Below the pieces are notes generated by a model. That model was not told the DNA's origin. It saw only the letters and a list, made by a program, of their open reading frames with translations, and searched no databases. Shown here piece after piece: positions 33,556 to 44,355 of a stretch of 64,000 bases of DNA. The number at the start of each line of letters is the position of its first letter. The first letter of the stretch is position 1. The position numbers were made by a program, and so were the translations under genes. Where the stretch lies: the NCBI GenBank assembly GCA_965228425.1, contig OZ245815.1:1240001-1304000 (forward strand), read 5' to 3'. Origin of the DNA: JAJFJD01 sp965228425. GTDB taxonomy: Bacteria > Pseudomonadota > Alphaproteobacteria > UBA8366.

Positions 33556-35478
33556 CTAATCCTCGTTGAAATGGCCATAGATTTTCTTGGCGACGGTGTG
33601 GCTTATCCCATCGACGGCTTCCAGATCGGCGAGTCCGGCCCGCGCAACCGCTTGGGCGGACCCGAATTGCAGGAGCAGGGCTTTCTTCCGCTTCTGCCCG
33701 ACGCCGGCGATTTCATCGAGCGGGGAAGCGGTAATTCCCTTCGCCCGGCGGGCCCGGTGGGTCCCGATCGCGAATCGGTGGGCCTCGTCGCGCAGCCGCT
33801 GCAGGAAATACAAGACCGGATCGCGCGGCGGCAGCGAGAAGGCGGGGCGGCCGTCCATATGGAACTGTTCGCGGCCTGCGTTTCGGTCGGGACCCTTGGA
33901 TATGGCGACCAGCGCCACATCGTCGATGCCCAAATCCTCGAACACCTCCTGCACGACCGAGAGCTGGCCCTTGCCCCCGTCGATGACCACAAGGTCCGGC
34001 CAAGTGCCGGCCTCCCGGTCGGGGTCCTCCTTCAGGGCCCGGGCGAAGCGGCGCGTCAGCACTTCCCGCATCATCGCGTAATCGTCGCCGCCCGCCTTGG
34101 TCGCCGCTTCGCTTTTGTCGAGGCCGCGGATGTTGAACTTGCGATAGGCGTTCTTCATCAATCCATCGGGACCGGCGACGATCATGCAGCCGACCGCATT
34201 GGTGCCTTGGATGTGGCTGTTGTCGTAAACTTCGATCCGGGCGGGCGGGGCGTCGAGGTCGAAGGTCTCGGCGACGCCATCGAGTAGCTTCCGGTGCGAG
34301 GCGCTTTCGGCCATCCGCCGCGACAGCGCATCCCGCGCATTGATCAGCGCATGGTCGATCAACTTACGCCGCGCGCCGCGCTGCGGGGCGATGATGCGCA
34401 CGCGCCGTTCCGCCCGGACGGACAGCGCCTCCCCCAACAGGGACGTTTCTTTCGGTTTCTCGCTCACCAGGACCAGTTTGGGCGGCACGACCCGGTCATA
34501 GAACTGGCCGATGAAGGCTGCCAGGACCTCGGGCGGCTCAACGGCCCGGTTGTGGCTCGGGAAAAAGGCCCGGTTGCCGTAGTTCCGGCCGTCCCGGAAG
34601 AAGAAGACCTGGACGCAGGATTGGCCCGCTTCCTGATGCAAGGCAATGACGTCGGCCTCGTCGAGCCCTTCGACGTTGATGTCCTGGTGCGAGCGCACAT
34701 GGCTCAACGCGTTGATGCGGTCGCGCAGGGTAGCCGCGCGCTCGAACTCCAGGGTTTCGCTCGCCTTCTGCATGTCGTCGGCGAGTTTTTCGACGATACG
34801 GTGGCTGCGGCCCGCCAGGAAGTCGTGCGCCTGTTCGACCAGAGCTGCGTAATCGGTTTCGCTGATGCGGTTCACGCAGGGCGCGCTGCAGCGCTTGATC
34901 TGATATTGCAGGCACGGCCGGGTGCGGGCGGAGAACACGTTGTCCGAGCAATTCCGCAACAGGAAGGCGCGCTGCAATGTGACGATGGTCCGGTTGACCG
35001 CGCCGGCGGAGGCGAAGGGGCCGAAATACCGCCCCTCCTTCGTCCGCGCGCCGCGGTGTTTGATGACTTGCGGGAAAGGATGGTCGCCGGTAATCAGGAC
35101 ATAGGGAAATGACTTGTCGTCCCGGAGCAGCACGTTGTAGCGCGGCTTCAACTTCTTGACCATGTTGGACTCAAGAAGCAGCGCCTCGACCTCGGTATGC
35201 GTCGTCACGAATTCCATCGATCGGGTCGCCGCGATCATGCGTTGCAGGCGGATCGGCAGCCGCGCGGGGCGGGTGTAGTTGACGACCCTGTTCCGCAGAT
35301 TGCGCGCCTTGCCGATGTAGAGCGCGTTGCCCTTTTCGTCCTGCATCCGGTAGACGCCCGGCCCGCCCGGCAGGGTCGCCAGATGCGCCTGGATCACGGA
35401 CACGCCGGTGGCGAGGCCGCCGCGTGGGGCGTCGCCTTCCGGGATAGCAACCTTGGGCCGATTTTTATTTTCGTCCAT
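33556..35478 (-). CDS. uvrC: Excinuclease ABC subunit C
   Basis: A 640-residue nuclease that makes both incisions in nucleotide excision repair. The GIY-YIG domain is at residues about 38-115 (GGPGVYRMQDEKGNALYIGKAR), the UvrBC-binding motif about residue 220, an RNaseH-like domain with the catalytic residues around IEVYDNSHIQGTNAVGCMIV, and a helix-hairpin-helix pair at the C-terminus (IAGVGQKRKKALLLQFGSA). It heads the minus-strand run uvrC-pgsA-mobB-moeA-moaD-moaE. uvrB lies 3 kb away. Confidence 0.97.
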   Translation of the reverse strand: MDENKNRPKVAIPEGDAPRGGLATGVSVIQAHLATLPGGPGVYRMQDEKGNALYIGKARNLRNRVVNYTRPARLPIRLQRMIAATRSMEFVTTHTEVEALLLESNMVKKLKPRYNVLLRDDKSFPYVLITGDHPFPQVIKHRGARTKEGRYFGPFASAGAVNRTIVTLQRAFLLRNCSDNVFSARTRPCLQYQIKRCSAPCVNRISETDYAALVEQAHDFLAGRSHRIVEKLADDMQKASETLEFERAATLRDRINALSHVRSHQDINVEGLDEADVIALHQEAGQSCVQVFFFRDGRNYGNRAFFPSHNRAVEPPEVLAAFIGQFYDRVVPPKLVLVSEKPKETSLLGEALSVRAERRVRIIAPQRGARRKLIDHALINARDALSRRMAESASHRKLLDGVAETFDLDAPPARIEVYDNSHIQGTNAVGCMIVAGPDGLMKNAYRKFNIRGLDKSEAATKAGGDDYAMMREVLTRRFARALKEDPDREAGTWPDLVVIDGGKGQLSVVQEVFEDLGIDDVALVAISKGPDRNAGREQFHMDGRPAFSLPPRDPVLYFLQRLRDEAHRFAIGTHRARRAKGITASPLDEIAGVGQKRKKALLLQFGSAQAVARAGLADLEAVDGISHTVAKKIYGHFNED

Positions 35479-35641
35479 GTGCAGCGCCGAGTAGGTTCGT
35501 CCCGATGAAAGTGCCCCACGGTATGGCAGCCTGGCAATGCGCTTTCACGGGCGCGTCGGGTGCCGCATGTTGCCGTGCCACGGCACCACATCCGTAACTA
35601 TCCGTTGCATTCAGTCGCAGTTGCGATTCAGTCGCTCCTAC

Positions 35642-35664
35642 ATATCCACGATTTCTGTGGATAA
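35642..35664. promoter_or_regulatory. Inverted pair of DnaA-box-like sites
   Basis: TGTGGATAA (35656-35664) is the exact reverse complement of the DnaA box TTATCCACA. Facing it, ATATCCACG (35642-35650) matches seven of nine positions; together the central TATCCAC and GTGGATA arms form a perfect 7-bp inverted repeat. A relaxed-consensus match TTTTGCACA lies at 35863-35855 on the minus strand and a near match GTTTGCACA at 35723. Confidence 0.45.
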
Positions 35665-35862
35665 CTCTGTTGACATCGACATACGAATCTCGTGCGTCCT
35701 CGGAGAGCCAAGCGCTTCAGCCGTTTGCACAAAATATAGGCATATATTCCAAGAGATTGATTTACAAAGAAAATACTATGGAAAGTTGTTGCGGTTTGAA
35801 CACGAATCGTAAATTCGTATGGGCAACGGCGGTTTGTGGCAGAGAAATTGCGTCTGTGCAAA

Positions 35863-35901
35863 ACTTCGCCCGAGTCGGGCCGATCCGAAGTCCTTTTTTT
35901 T
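35863..35901 (+). terminator. Rho-independent terminator (bidirectional)
   Basis: Outer arms ACTTCG (35863-35868) and CGAAGT (35886-35891) enclose an inner CCCGA/TCGGG hairpin, followed by CC and eight T residues. On the minus strand the same stem is followed by TTTT and could end the SDR transcript. On the plus strand there is no upstream gene, so the T8 side may end an unannotated transcript. Confidence 0.7.
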
Positions 35902-35936
35902 GAACGGCTTGGTTCGGAAGACCAAGGGCTTAGCAT

Positions 35937-36701
35937 CTATTCCGTCGAGGTTTGACCGGCTGCGGATTGCGCCCATCCGAGGTGCTGACCCGAATCCAGC
36001 GCGAGCATTTGGCCCGTCATCGACGCCGTGCCGACGATGAACCGCACCGCGTCGCAAATCTCCTGCGGGTTGACCGCACGCTGCAAGGGCATCGATTCAT
36101 ACTGTTCCCGGAACTGCTCCGCCGTCTGGCGTGCGCTGGCCAGGGTCGGGCCCGGCCCGATGGCGTTCACCCGGATTCTGGGTGCGAGCGCCATGGCCAG
36201 TGTCTGTGTCAGGGTCCAGAGCGCGGCCTTACTGAGGGTGTAGGACGTGAAATGCGGGGTCAGGTTCCAGACCCGTTCGTCCAACATGTTGACCACCACG
36301 CCCTCGGCGTCATTCGGCAGGGCCTCGGCCATCTTCTGAATCAGCACGAAGGGCGCCCGAAGATTGATGTTCAGGTGCGCATCCCAGCTTTCGCGGGTCA
36401 CCGTGTCGGCCTCGTCGCGCTCGAAACGGGAGGCGTTGTTCACGAGACAGCCGATCGGGCCTAAGGCATCGGTGGCGTCGGAAATCAAAGCACCGGTTTG
36501 TGATTCGTCGCCCAGGTCGGCCGCGAGCGTCACCGCCTTGCCGCCGCCATCCGCGATCTCGGCGGCGACGGCCTCCGCATCCTCGTGCGACGCGTTGTAG
36601 TGAATACCGACCGCCCAGCCATGGCGGGCGAGGTCGAGCGCGATGGCGCGTCCGATCCGGCGCGCGCTTCCGGTAACCAAGGCGTTTTTCGGCATGCTCA
36701 T
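35937..36701 (-). CDS. SDR-family oxidoreductase, FolM/pteridine-reductase-like
   Basis: A 254-residue short-chain dehydrogenase. The NAD(P) motif is ALVTGSARRIGRAIALDLARHG, the arginine after TGSA suggests NADPH use, NNAS is intact and the catalytic Tyr-x3-Lys is YTLSK. NMLDERVWNLTPHFTSYTLSK resembles the pteridine reductase / FolM subgroup, which reduces dihydrobiopterin or dihydromonapterin. The start was set at 36701 (MSMPKN), where similarity begins. The exact substrate is inferred. A terminator lies just after it. Confidence 0.85.
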   Translation of the reverse strand: MSMPKNALVTGSARRIGRAIALDLARHGWAVGIHYNASHEDAEAVAAEIADGGGKAVTLAADLGDESQTGALISDATDALGPIGCLVNNASRFERDEADTVTRESWDAHLNINLRAPFVLIQKMAEALPNDAEGVVVNMLDERVWNLTPHFTSYTLSKAALWTLTQTLAMALAPRIRVNAIGPGPTLASARQTAEQFREQYESMPLQRAVNPQEICDAVRFIVGTASMTGQMLALDSGQHLGWAQSAAGQTSTE

Positions 36702-36747
36702 GCCGATGAAGATAGGGCGGGGGTTGGGGTCGGTACAGGTCCCATGC

Positions 36748-37896
36748 CTAGGCTTTGTACTTTTCGACGGCATCCCAGTTGATCTCCACGCCGAAGCCGG
36801 GCGCATCGCTCAGATGGACCCGTCCGTCGCGGAAATGCGCGCCGCCGCTGTAGACATCGTGCTGGATCGGGTGCCGCTCGTGGCTGCCATGCGATTCCGC
36901 GCCAAAAGCCGCGTCGCCGAAGGCGGATACAAGCGGTGCATGGATATGCGCCGCCGTGTGCGGCGCGATCTGCACGCCGCGTGCCTCCGCATAGTGGGCG
37001 ATGCGCAGGGATTCGGTGAAGCCGGCATGGCGCGTCGAATCGAACTGCACGTAACGGATCGATCCCGAATCGATGAAGTCGCGGACCGTGAACCGATGCC
37101 ATTCGCGTTCGCAATGGGCCAGCGGAATCGGAGAATGGTTGGCGAGCGTGACGAAGTCCGCCGGTTGCAGATGCCAGTGCAACGGTTCCTCCAACCAGAA
37201 GATATCGAACGGTTCGACCGCGTGGGCGAAGCGGATGCAGTCGTCGACGCCGTATGGCGCGTTCATGTCGAGCATGAACAGCGTGTCCTTGCCGATCGCC
37301 TCACGGGTGGCGCGGATTCGTTCGACCTCGTCGGCCATCGACAGCGCGCCGGTCTTGAGCTTTACCGCCTTGAAGCCGTTCGCGACGAATTCGCCGAGTT
37401 CGTCCGCGGCGGCCGTGATCGGGTTGCCTTCGATATAGTAGCCGCCGGTGGCATAGGTGAAGACCGAGTCCGCCGTGCCGCCGAGCAGTTTGTGGACCGG
37501 CAGGTCCGTGGCCTTGCCCTTGATATCCCAGAGCGCGATGTCGATTCCGCCGATCGCCGCCATGATCTGCGGCCGTTGGTTGCGCGGCAGCGGTGCGGGC
37601 ATGCCGTCCCAACCGCCGAGACCGCCGGGGCGGGGCGAGGTGAGCGAGAATAGCTTCTCCCAGATATCGACATGGCCGTGCGGGTCCATCCCCTTGATCA
37701 CCTCGCCGAATGTGGCGATTAGATCGCAGATCAGCTTCTGCGGTCCGCCCTGCACCTCGCCGTAGCCGGCGACGCCGTCGTCGGTGCGGACTTCGACCAG
37801 GATAAGGCTGGCGCTGTCGCTGATCTCATGCGCGGTCCAACTTGGCGGATCGATCTTGCAGAACATGGGATAGCTGCGCACGTCGGTGATTTTCAT
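36748..37896 (-). CDS. Mandelate racemase / muconate lactonizing enzyme family protein
   Basis: A 382-residue enolase-superfamily enzyme that would abstract a proton alpha to a carboxylate. The N-terminal capping domain begins MKITDVRSYPMFCKIDPP, the barrel contains AVKLKTG (Lys-x-Lys base), the metal ligands in MLDMNAPYG (Asp) and FWLEEPLHWHL (Glu), a further acidic residue in CEREWHRF and a late His in APHTAAHIHAPLVSAFG. It resembles acid sugar dehydratases of this group. Its reaction is unassigned. It ends 46 bases before the SDR gene on the same strand. Confidence 0.9.
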   Translation of the reverse strand: MKITDVRSYPMFCKIDPPSWTAHEISDSASLILVEVRTDDGVAGYGEVQGGPQKLICDLIATFGEVIKGMDPHGHVDIWEKLFSLTSPRPGGLGGWDGMPAPLPRNQRPQIMAAIGGIDIALWDIKGKATDLPVHKLLGGTADSVFTYATGGYYIEGNPITAAADELGEFVANGFKAVKLKTGALSMADEVERIRATREAIGKDTLFMLDMNAPYGVDDCIRFAHAVEPFDIFWLEEPLHWHLQPADFVTLANHSPIPLAHCEREWHRFTVRDFIDSGSIRYVQFDSTRHAGFTESLRIAHYAEARGVQIAPHTAAHIHAPLVSAFGDAAFGAESHGSHERHPIQHDVYSGGAHFRDGRVHLSDAPGFGVEINWDAVEKYKA

Positions 37897-38023
37897 GATG
37901 GCGTTCCGGTTTGTTTATCGGATTGGCGACTGCAGGCCGCGGCGCATCTTAGCGCGGCAGGCCGGGGCGAGGGCAAGTCGGCGCGCGGCTTATGGTGCGG
38001 TGTGAGCGTGTCGATCCCATCCG

Positions 38024-38093
38024 TGTCATTCCCGCGCACGCGGGAATCCAGAATGTTCGGCCGCCATGGATTCCCGTTTTCACGGGAATGACA
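38024..38093. repeat. 70-bp palindromic REP/MITE-like repeat
   Basis: Left arm TGTCATTCCCGCGCACGCGG (with GAATCCA following) and right arm TGGATTCCCG-TTTTCACGGGAATGACA face each other around a 16-base loop. The pattern of cattcccgcg-xx-cgcgggaatcca paired with its reverse complement is a well known dispersed proteobacterial palindrome. It sits in the gap between the uvrB end and the MR/MLE gene start. Only one copy is visible in the window. Confidence 0.8.
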
Positions 38094-38112
38094 GATAGGT
38101 GATTTGCCCGTC

Positions 38113-40341
<2,229 letters not shown>

Positions 40342-40480
40342 AGGGAGATTATATAGGGGTTGGGCGGTGATTTGCGATGGCCGATCGGCCATTGCCGCCG
40401 CTCTCCTGCCATTTCCGCGAATCATGGCATACTGCGCGGTCTTCCGGCGCTTTCGGGCCGCCGGCATCGAGGGGGACAGA

Positions 40481-41047
40481 ATGGCGATACTGAACAGCGC
40501 CGGGCGCTACGGCGCGATGGCGAAGGTTTTCCACTGGGCGGTTTTCCTGATTTTCGTCAACCAATACGTGACCGGCAGCGTCATGATGCGGCTCGGCAAG
40601 GGCCAGACGTTCCTCGGCAGTAGCGGAGGCGAGCTCTACACATGGCATAAGTCGGCCGGCGTGGTGGTGCTGGCCGTCGTGTTGCTGCGGATCGTCTGGC
40701 GCAAGACCACGCCGCTACCCGATTGGGCCGCGACGCTGGAAGACTGGGAACGGGCGGTGACCAAATGGGTCGAAAGGGTCCTCTATGCCTGCATGATCCT
40801 GATGCCGGTCAGCGGCTATGTCTTCACCATGGCGGGCGGATACCGCTTCAAGCTGTTCGGCATCGTCGAACTGCCGGTGCTGATCGAAAAGAACGCGAGC
40901 CTCGCCGCGATTGGCGAGTGGTCGCATCTGATCATCGGCTACATGATCGTGATCGCCTTGACCCTCCATATCGGCCTCGGCCTCAAGCATCACCTGGTCA
41001 ACAAGGACCGGTTCTTGAATAGGATGCTGCCCTTCACGAAACAGTAG
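40481..41047 (+). CDS. Cytochrome b561-family protein
   Basis: A 188-residue four-helix membrane haem protein (CybB/YodB type). Haem-ligand histidines are visible in KVFHWAVFLIFVNQYVTG, TWHKSAGVVVLAVVLLRIVW, EWSHLIIGYMIV and LTLHIGLGLKHHLV, and the WRKTTPLPDW stretch is typical. Such proteins move electrons between quinol and soluble or periplasmic partners. The start was chosen at the ATG after GAGGGGGACAGA; the longer frame reads into the uvrB start. It is divergent from uvrB and precedes the Gfo/Idh gene. Confidence 0.9.
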   Translation: MAILNSAGRYGAMAKVFHWAVFLIFVNQYVTGSVMMRLGKGQTFLGSSGGELYTWHKSAGVVVLAVVLLRIVWRKTTPLPDWAATLEDWERAVTKWVERVLYACMILMPVSGYVFTMAGGYRFKLFGIVELPVLIEKNASLAAIGEWSHLIIGYMIVIALTLHIGLGLKHHLVNKDRFLNRMLPFTKQ

Positions 41048-41133
41048 AATTCGTCGGGTTTCGCGGGTTGGGGTATGATCCGCCGGTCACCGCGGCGGTG
41101 TGGCATCATGCTGAGTTCAGGGAGAAAAAGAAC

Positions 41134-42228
41134 ATGGCTGATAAAATCCGGCTGGGTCTGATCGGCGCCAGCGTTACGGGGACATGGTCGCAGCGGTCCC
41201 ATCTGCCGGCGGCCCAGGCGAGTTCGGACATTGAACTCACCGCGGTTTGCACCACAAAGGCCGATAGTGCCGAAGCGGCCCGGCAGGCGTATGGCGCGCG
41301 GCTGGCATTCGACGACTTCCGCAAAATGGCGGCGTCGCCCGAGATCGACGCGGTCGCCGTCGTCGTGCGCGTGCCGTCGCATTACGAACCGACCAAGGCA
41401 GCGTTGGACGCCGGCAAGCATGTTTACTGCGAGTGGCCGCTCGGCCAAACCACGGGGGAGGCCGAGGAATTGACGGCGCTGGCTGCCGCCAACGGCGTCG
41501 TTACCGCGATCGGGCTGCAATCCCGCGTCAATCCCGCGATGATGTACATGAAGGAACTGGTCGAGGCCGGATATGTCGGCGAGGTGATGGCGATCCATGT
41601 CAGCCTGATGCGCGACGGTGTGCTGACGCGGCCGTCGCACCGGACCTGGCAGCGGGATGCGGACCTTGGCGCCAACACTCTGACGATCGCCAACGGCCAT
41701 ACGGTGGATGCCATGCGCTTCGTCGCGGGCGATTTCAGTCAGCTCTCCGCCGTTGTCGAAACCAAGGCGACCCAATGGCTCGACACCGGCACAAGCGAGT
41801 GGGTCGACGTCACGTCGCCCGACAACATTTTGGTCAGCGGGCGGTTGGCGAATGGCGCGGTGGCATCCTCGCATGTCGCGGCGATTCCTTATGCCGGCAG
41901 CGGCTATCGAATGGAGATCTATGGACGCGAAGGGACGCTGGTTGCCAACGGCGAGGATTCGCCGCAATTGGGCGAAGTGTTCCTGCACGGCGCGCAGGGC
42001 GATAATATGCTGGCGCCGATGCCGGTGCCGGAGCGGTTTACGATCGCCACCCCGGGGACACCGGCGGGCGAGGCGGTCAATGTGGGACAGATGTATGCGG
42101 CCCTCGCCAAAGCGATCCAAGGCGGCGATAGCGATCAGCCGACCTTCGAGACCGCGGTCGACCTGCATCATTTGATCGACGCTATCGCCCAATCGTCGGA
42201 GTCCGGTCGCAGAGCGGAATTCGGATGA
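41134..42228 (+). CDS. Gfo/Idh/MocA-family oxidoreductase (EWP variant)
   Basis: A 364-residue NAD(P)-dependent dehydrogenase: Rossmann motif RLGLIGASVTGTWSQRSHLP and, in place of the usual E-K-P active-site triplet, YCEWPLGQTTGEAEEL. That EWP form occurs in Gal80-like and some sugar dehydrogenases and removes the catalytic lysine, so chemistry may be altered. The beta domain ends DLHHLIDAIAQSSESG. The start at 41134 follows AGGGAGAAAAAGAAC. Substrate unknown. Confidence 0.9.
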   Translation: MADKIRLGLIGASVTGTWSQRSHLPAAQASSDIELTAVCTTKADSAEAARQAYGARLAFDDFRKMAASPEIDAVAVVVRVPSHYEPTKAALDAGKHVYCEWPLGQTTGEAEELTALAAANGVVTAIGLQSRVNPAMMYMKELVEAGYVGEVMAIHVSLMRDGVLTRPSHRTWQRDADLGANTLTIANGHTVDAMRFVAGDFSQLSAVVETKATQWLDTGTSEWVDVTSPDNILVSGRLANGAVASSHVAAIPYAGSGYRMEIYGREGTLVANGEDSPQLGEVFLHGAQGDNMLAPMPVPERFTIATPGTPAGEAVNVGQMYAALAKAIQGGDSDQPTFETAVDLHHLIDAIAQSSESGRRAEFG

Positions 42229-42271
42229 CGATCCGTCCCGGCGCGTGACTCCGGCGAGCTGTCACGGATAA

Positions 42272-42280
42272 TGCTATACT
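42272..42280 (+). promoter_or_regulatory. Extended -10 promoter candidate
   Basis: TGcTATACT is an extended -10 element (TG-n-TATACT). No clear -35 is seen. It lies about 50 bases before the LLM-class oxidoreductase start codon and could drive that gene and the ones after it. Confidence 0.4.
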
Positions 42281-42330
42281 GACCGCTCGTCGTCGGCCGT
42301 CTTTCGAATAGCCAACATCAGGGAACCGTC

Positions 42331-43380
42331 ATGAAATTGGGATTGTCCGTCGGATATTCCGGCGCGGAGATGAATTTGCCGGTCGAGCGTATCCTGCGCG
42401 CCGAAAAGCTTGGATACGATTCGGTCTGGACCGCCGAGGCCTACGGGTCCGATGCGATCACGCCGCTGGCCTATCTCGCGGCGATCACCAAGCGGATCAA
42501 GCTCGGCACCGGGATCATGCAGGTGTCGGCCCGCACGCCGGCCAACGCCGCAATGTGCGCCGGGACGATCGATGCGCTGGCGGGCGGCGGGCGGTTCATC
42601 GCCGGGCTCGGCGTGTCGGGACCGCAGATCGTCGAGGGATGGTACGGCCAGCCCTGGGGCAGCCCGTATTACTGGCTGAAGGATTACGTCTCGATCATGC
42701 GCAAGATTTGGCGGCGCGAAGAGGGGCTGACCCATGACGGCCGCCAGTTGCAACTCCCTTATGAAGGCGAGGGCGGGCTGGGCGTCGGCAAGCCGCTCCG
42801 GTCGATCCTGCACATGAATCCGGACATTCCGGTCTACATCGGGTCGGGCAATGAACAGACCGTTCGCCTGACCGGGGAAATCGCCGACGGCTGGCTCCCG
42901 TTGGGTTTCATTCCCGGCACGCTGGACGAATACAAGCCGTGGATCGAGCAAGGCTTCGAGCGCGCCGGCAACGGCAAGGGATGGGACAATTTCGAAATCC
43001 AGGCCCGCGTCTTCGTCGATGTCGACGACGACGTGCAGGCGGCGCTCGACCGATTGAAGCCGCGCGAGGCGCTCTATGTCGGCGGTATGGGGCACAAGAA
43101 CAAGAATTTCCATAAAGAGATGCTGATCCGGCGGGGCTATGGCGACGCGGCGGATCGCATCCAGGAACTCTATCTGGCCGGGCACAAGGACGAAGCGGCC
43201 GCGGCGGTCCCGGACGAGTGGGTCGATTCTCGCGCGCTGATGGGGCCGCCCGCGCGGATCAAGGAACGCTACACCGCGTGGGAGGAATCCGGCGTGAACA
43301 GCCTGACCGTTTCCCCGGCGCAGGACGCGGCCGTCGACCTGATGGCCACGCTGGCCCGGCTAAATCCGCCGCGCGACTAG
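42331..43380 (+). CDS. LLM-class flavin-dependent oxidoreductase
   Basis: A 349-residue bacterial luciferase-like TIM-barrel protein, using FMN or F420. MKLGLSVGYSGAEMNLPVERILRAEKLGYDSVWTAEAYGSDA and LGTGIMQVSARTPANAAM, then GGGRFIAGLGVSGPQIVEGWYG are family motifs; IYIGSG-like VYIGSGNEQTVRLTGEIADGWLP follows. The family includes F420-dependent glucose-6-phosphate dehydrogenase and methylene-tetrahydromethanopterin reductase. No F420 genes are in the window, so the flavin is unknown. The start follows CAGGGAACC. Confidence 0.92.
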   Translation: MKLGLSVGYSGAEMNLPVERILRAEKLGYDSVWTAEAYGSDAITPLAYLAAITKRIKLGTGIMQVSARTPANAAMCAGTIDALAGGGRFIAGLGVSGPQIVEGWYGQPWGSPYYWLKDYVSIMRKIWRREEGLTHDGRQLQLPYEGEGGLGVGKPLRSILHMNPDIPVYIGSGNEQTVRLTGEIADGWLPLGFIPGTLDEYKPWIEQGFERAGNGKGWDNFEIQARVFVDVDDDVQAALDRLKPREALYVGGMGHKNKNFHKEMLIRRGYGDAADRIQELYLAGHKDEAAAAVPDEWVDSRALMGPPARIKERYTAWEESGVNSLTVSPAQDAAVDLMATLARLNPPRD

Positions 43381-43419
43381 ACGGCACGCAAACCGATATA
43401 CACGATCAAGAGGACCGAT

Positions 43420-44313
43420 ATGACATTGAAGACCGTTGCCGTTGTCGCCCAGGGCGACATGGGGGCCGGAACCGCCGGTGAGCTGGTGCGCCAGGGGCTG
43501 CGCGTGATCACCAACCTGACTGGGCGGAGCGGGCGGTCCCGCGGCCTGGCCGAGAAGGCGGGCATGGAGGATGTCGGCAACGATGCGGCGCTCATCACCG
43601 AGGCCGACATGTTCCTGTCGATCCTGCCGCCGGGCAACGCGATCGATCTGGCGCAAACGATGGCCGGGCATATCGAGGCATCGGGGAAATCGATCCTGTA
43701 TGTCGATTGCAACGCGGTCTCGCCGACCACCAAGAAAGAGGTGCAGGCGATCATCGAAGGGGCCGGCGGGCGTTTCATGGATATCGGTATCCTCGGCAAT
43801 CCGCCGTCGCCGTCGTCGAACAAGACCCGATACTATGCATCGGGGCCGCATGGCGCCGATGTTGCGGCATTGAAGGATTTCGGCCTGGACATCATAGATT
43901 GCGGCGACGAGATCGGCCGGGCGGCGGCGATCAAGATGTGTTTCGCGTCCATGACCAAGGCGATGATCGCGATGGCGGCGGAAACATTCGCCGCCGCCGA
44001 GGCCCTTGGTGTTTACAAGGAAGTCGAGCATGAATTGCGCACCGGTCAGACCAAGGGCTTCGAATGGGCTGCCAACCGGGTGACCGGGACGCCGCCGAAG
44101 GCCTACCGCTGGGTCTACGAGGTCGAGGAGATCGGCAAGACTTTCGCCGACATCGGGCTACCCGCCGCGACCTGCATGGGGGGTGCGGAAATGTTCCAGA
44201 TCATCGCCGACTCGCCGCTCGGCGAAGAGATTGTCGAAGACCGCAAGCGCGGCACGACATTGGAAGACTGCAGCAAGCTGACCGCCGAATATCTGGCGGC
44301 GAAGAACGGATAA
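43420..44313 (+). CDS. NAD(P)-dependent oxidoreductase with DUF1932 C-terminal domain
   Basis: A 297-residue protein of the 6-phosphogluconate/3-hydroxyisobutyrate dehydrogenase superfamily. VAVVAQGDMGAGTAGELV is a variant dinucleotide site; SILPPGNAIDLAQ and VDCNAVSPTTKKEV are family blocks, and the C-terminal half (AAAIKMCFASMTKAMIAMAAETFAAAEALGV) has the helical DUF1932 domain with the conserved lysine. It starts after AGAGGACCGAT and lies between the LLM and OYE genes in one orientation. Substrate unknown. Confidence 0.88.
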   Translation: MTLKTVAVVAQGDMGAGTAGELVRQGLRVITNLTGRSGRSRGLAEKAGMEDVGNDAALITEADMFLSILPPGNAIDLAQTMAGHIEASGKSILYVDCNAVSPTTKKEVQAIIEGAGGRFMDIGILGNPPSPSSNKTRYYASGPHGADVAALKDFGLDIIDCGDEIGRAAAIKMCFASMTKAMIAMAAETFAAAEALGVYKEVEHELRTGQTKGFEWAANRVTGTPPKAYRWVYEVEEIGKTFADIGLPAATCMGGAEMFQIIADSPLGEEIVEDRKRGTTLEDCSKLTAEYLAAKNG

Positions 44314-44355
44314 ACCGGAAAGGGTCCCCAAGGGGCTTGTCAAAAGGATCCGGGT

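Larger units (their letters stand above)
35479..35936. other. AT-rich intergenic region with DnaA-box-like sites and dyads
   Basis: No credible gene is present in 458 bases. The section 35620-35850 is clearly richer in A and T than its surroundings. It holds the palindrome TGCCGTG-C-CACGGCA (35571-35585), a 10-bp direct repeat ATTCAGTCGC at 35609 and 35626, DnaA-box-like nonamers at 35642-35650, 35656-35664, 35723-35731 and 35855-35863, and a hairpin with a T8 tract. It may be a replication-related or regulatory region, or encode a small RNA. Confidence 0.5.

Noticed and set aside
44314..44355. GGTCCCC-AA-GGGGCT hairpin as a terminator
   Set aside because: Very short stem and no T-tract; the OYE ribosome site follows directly.
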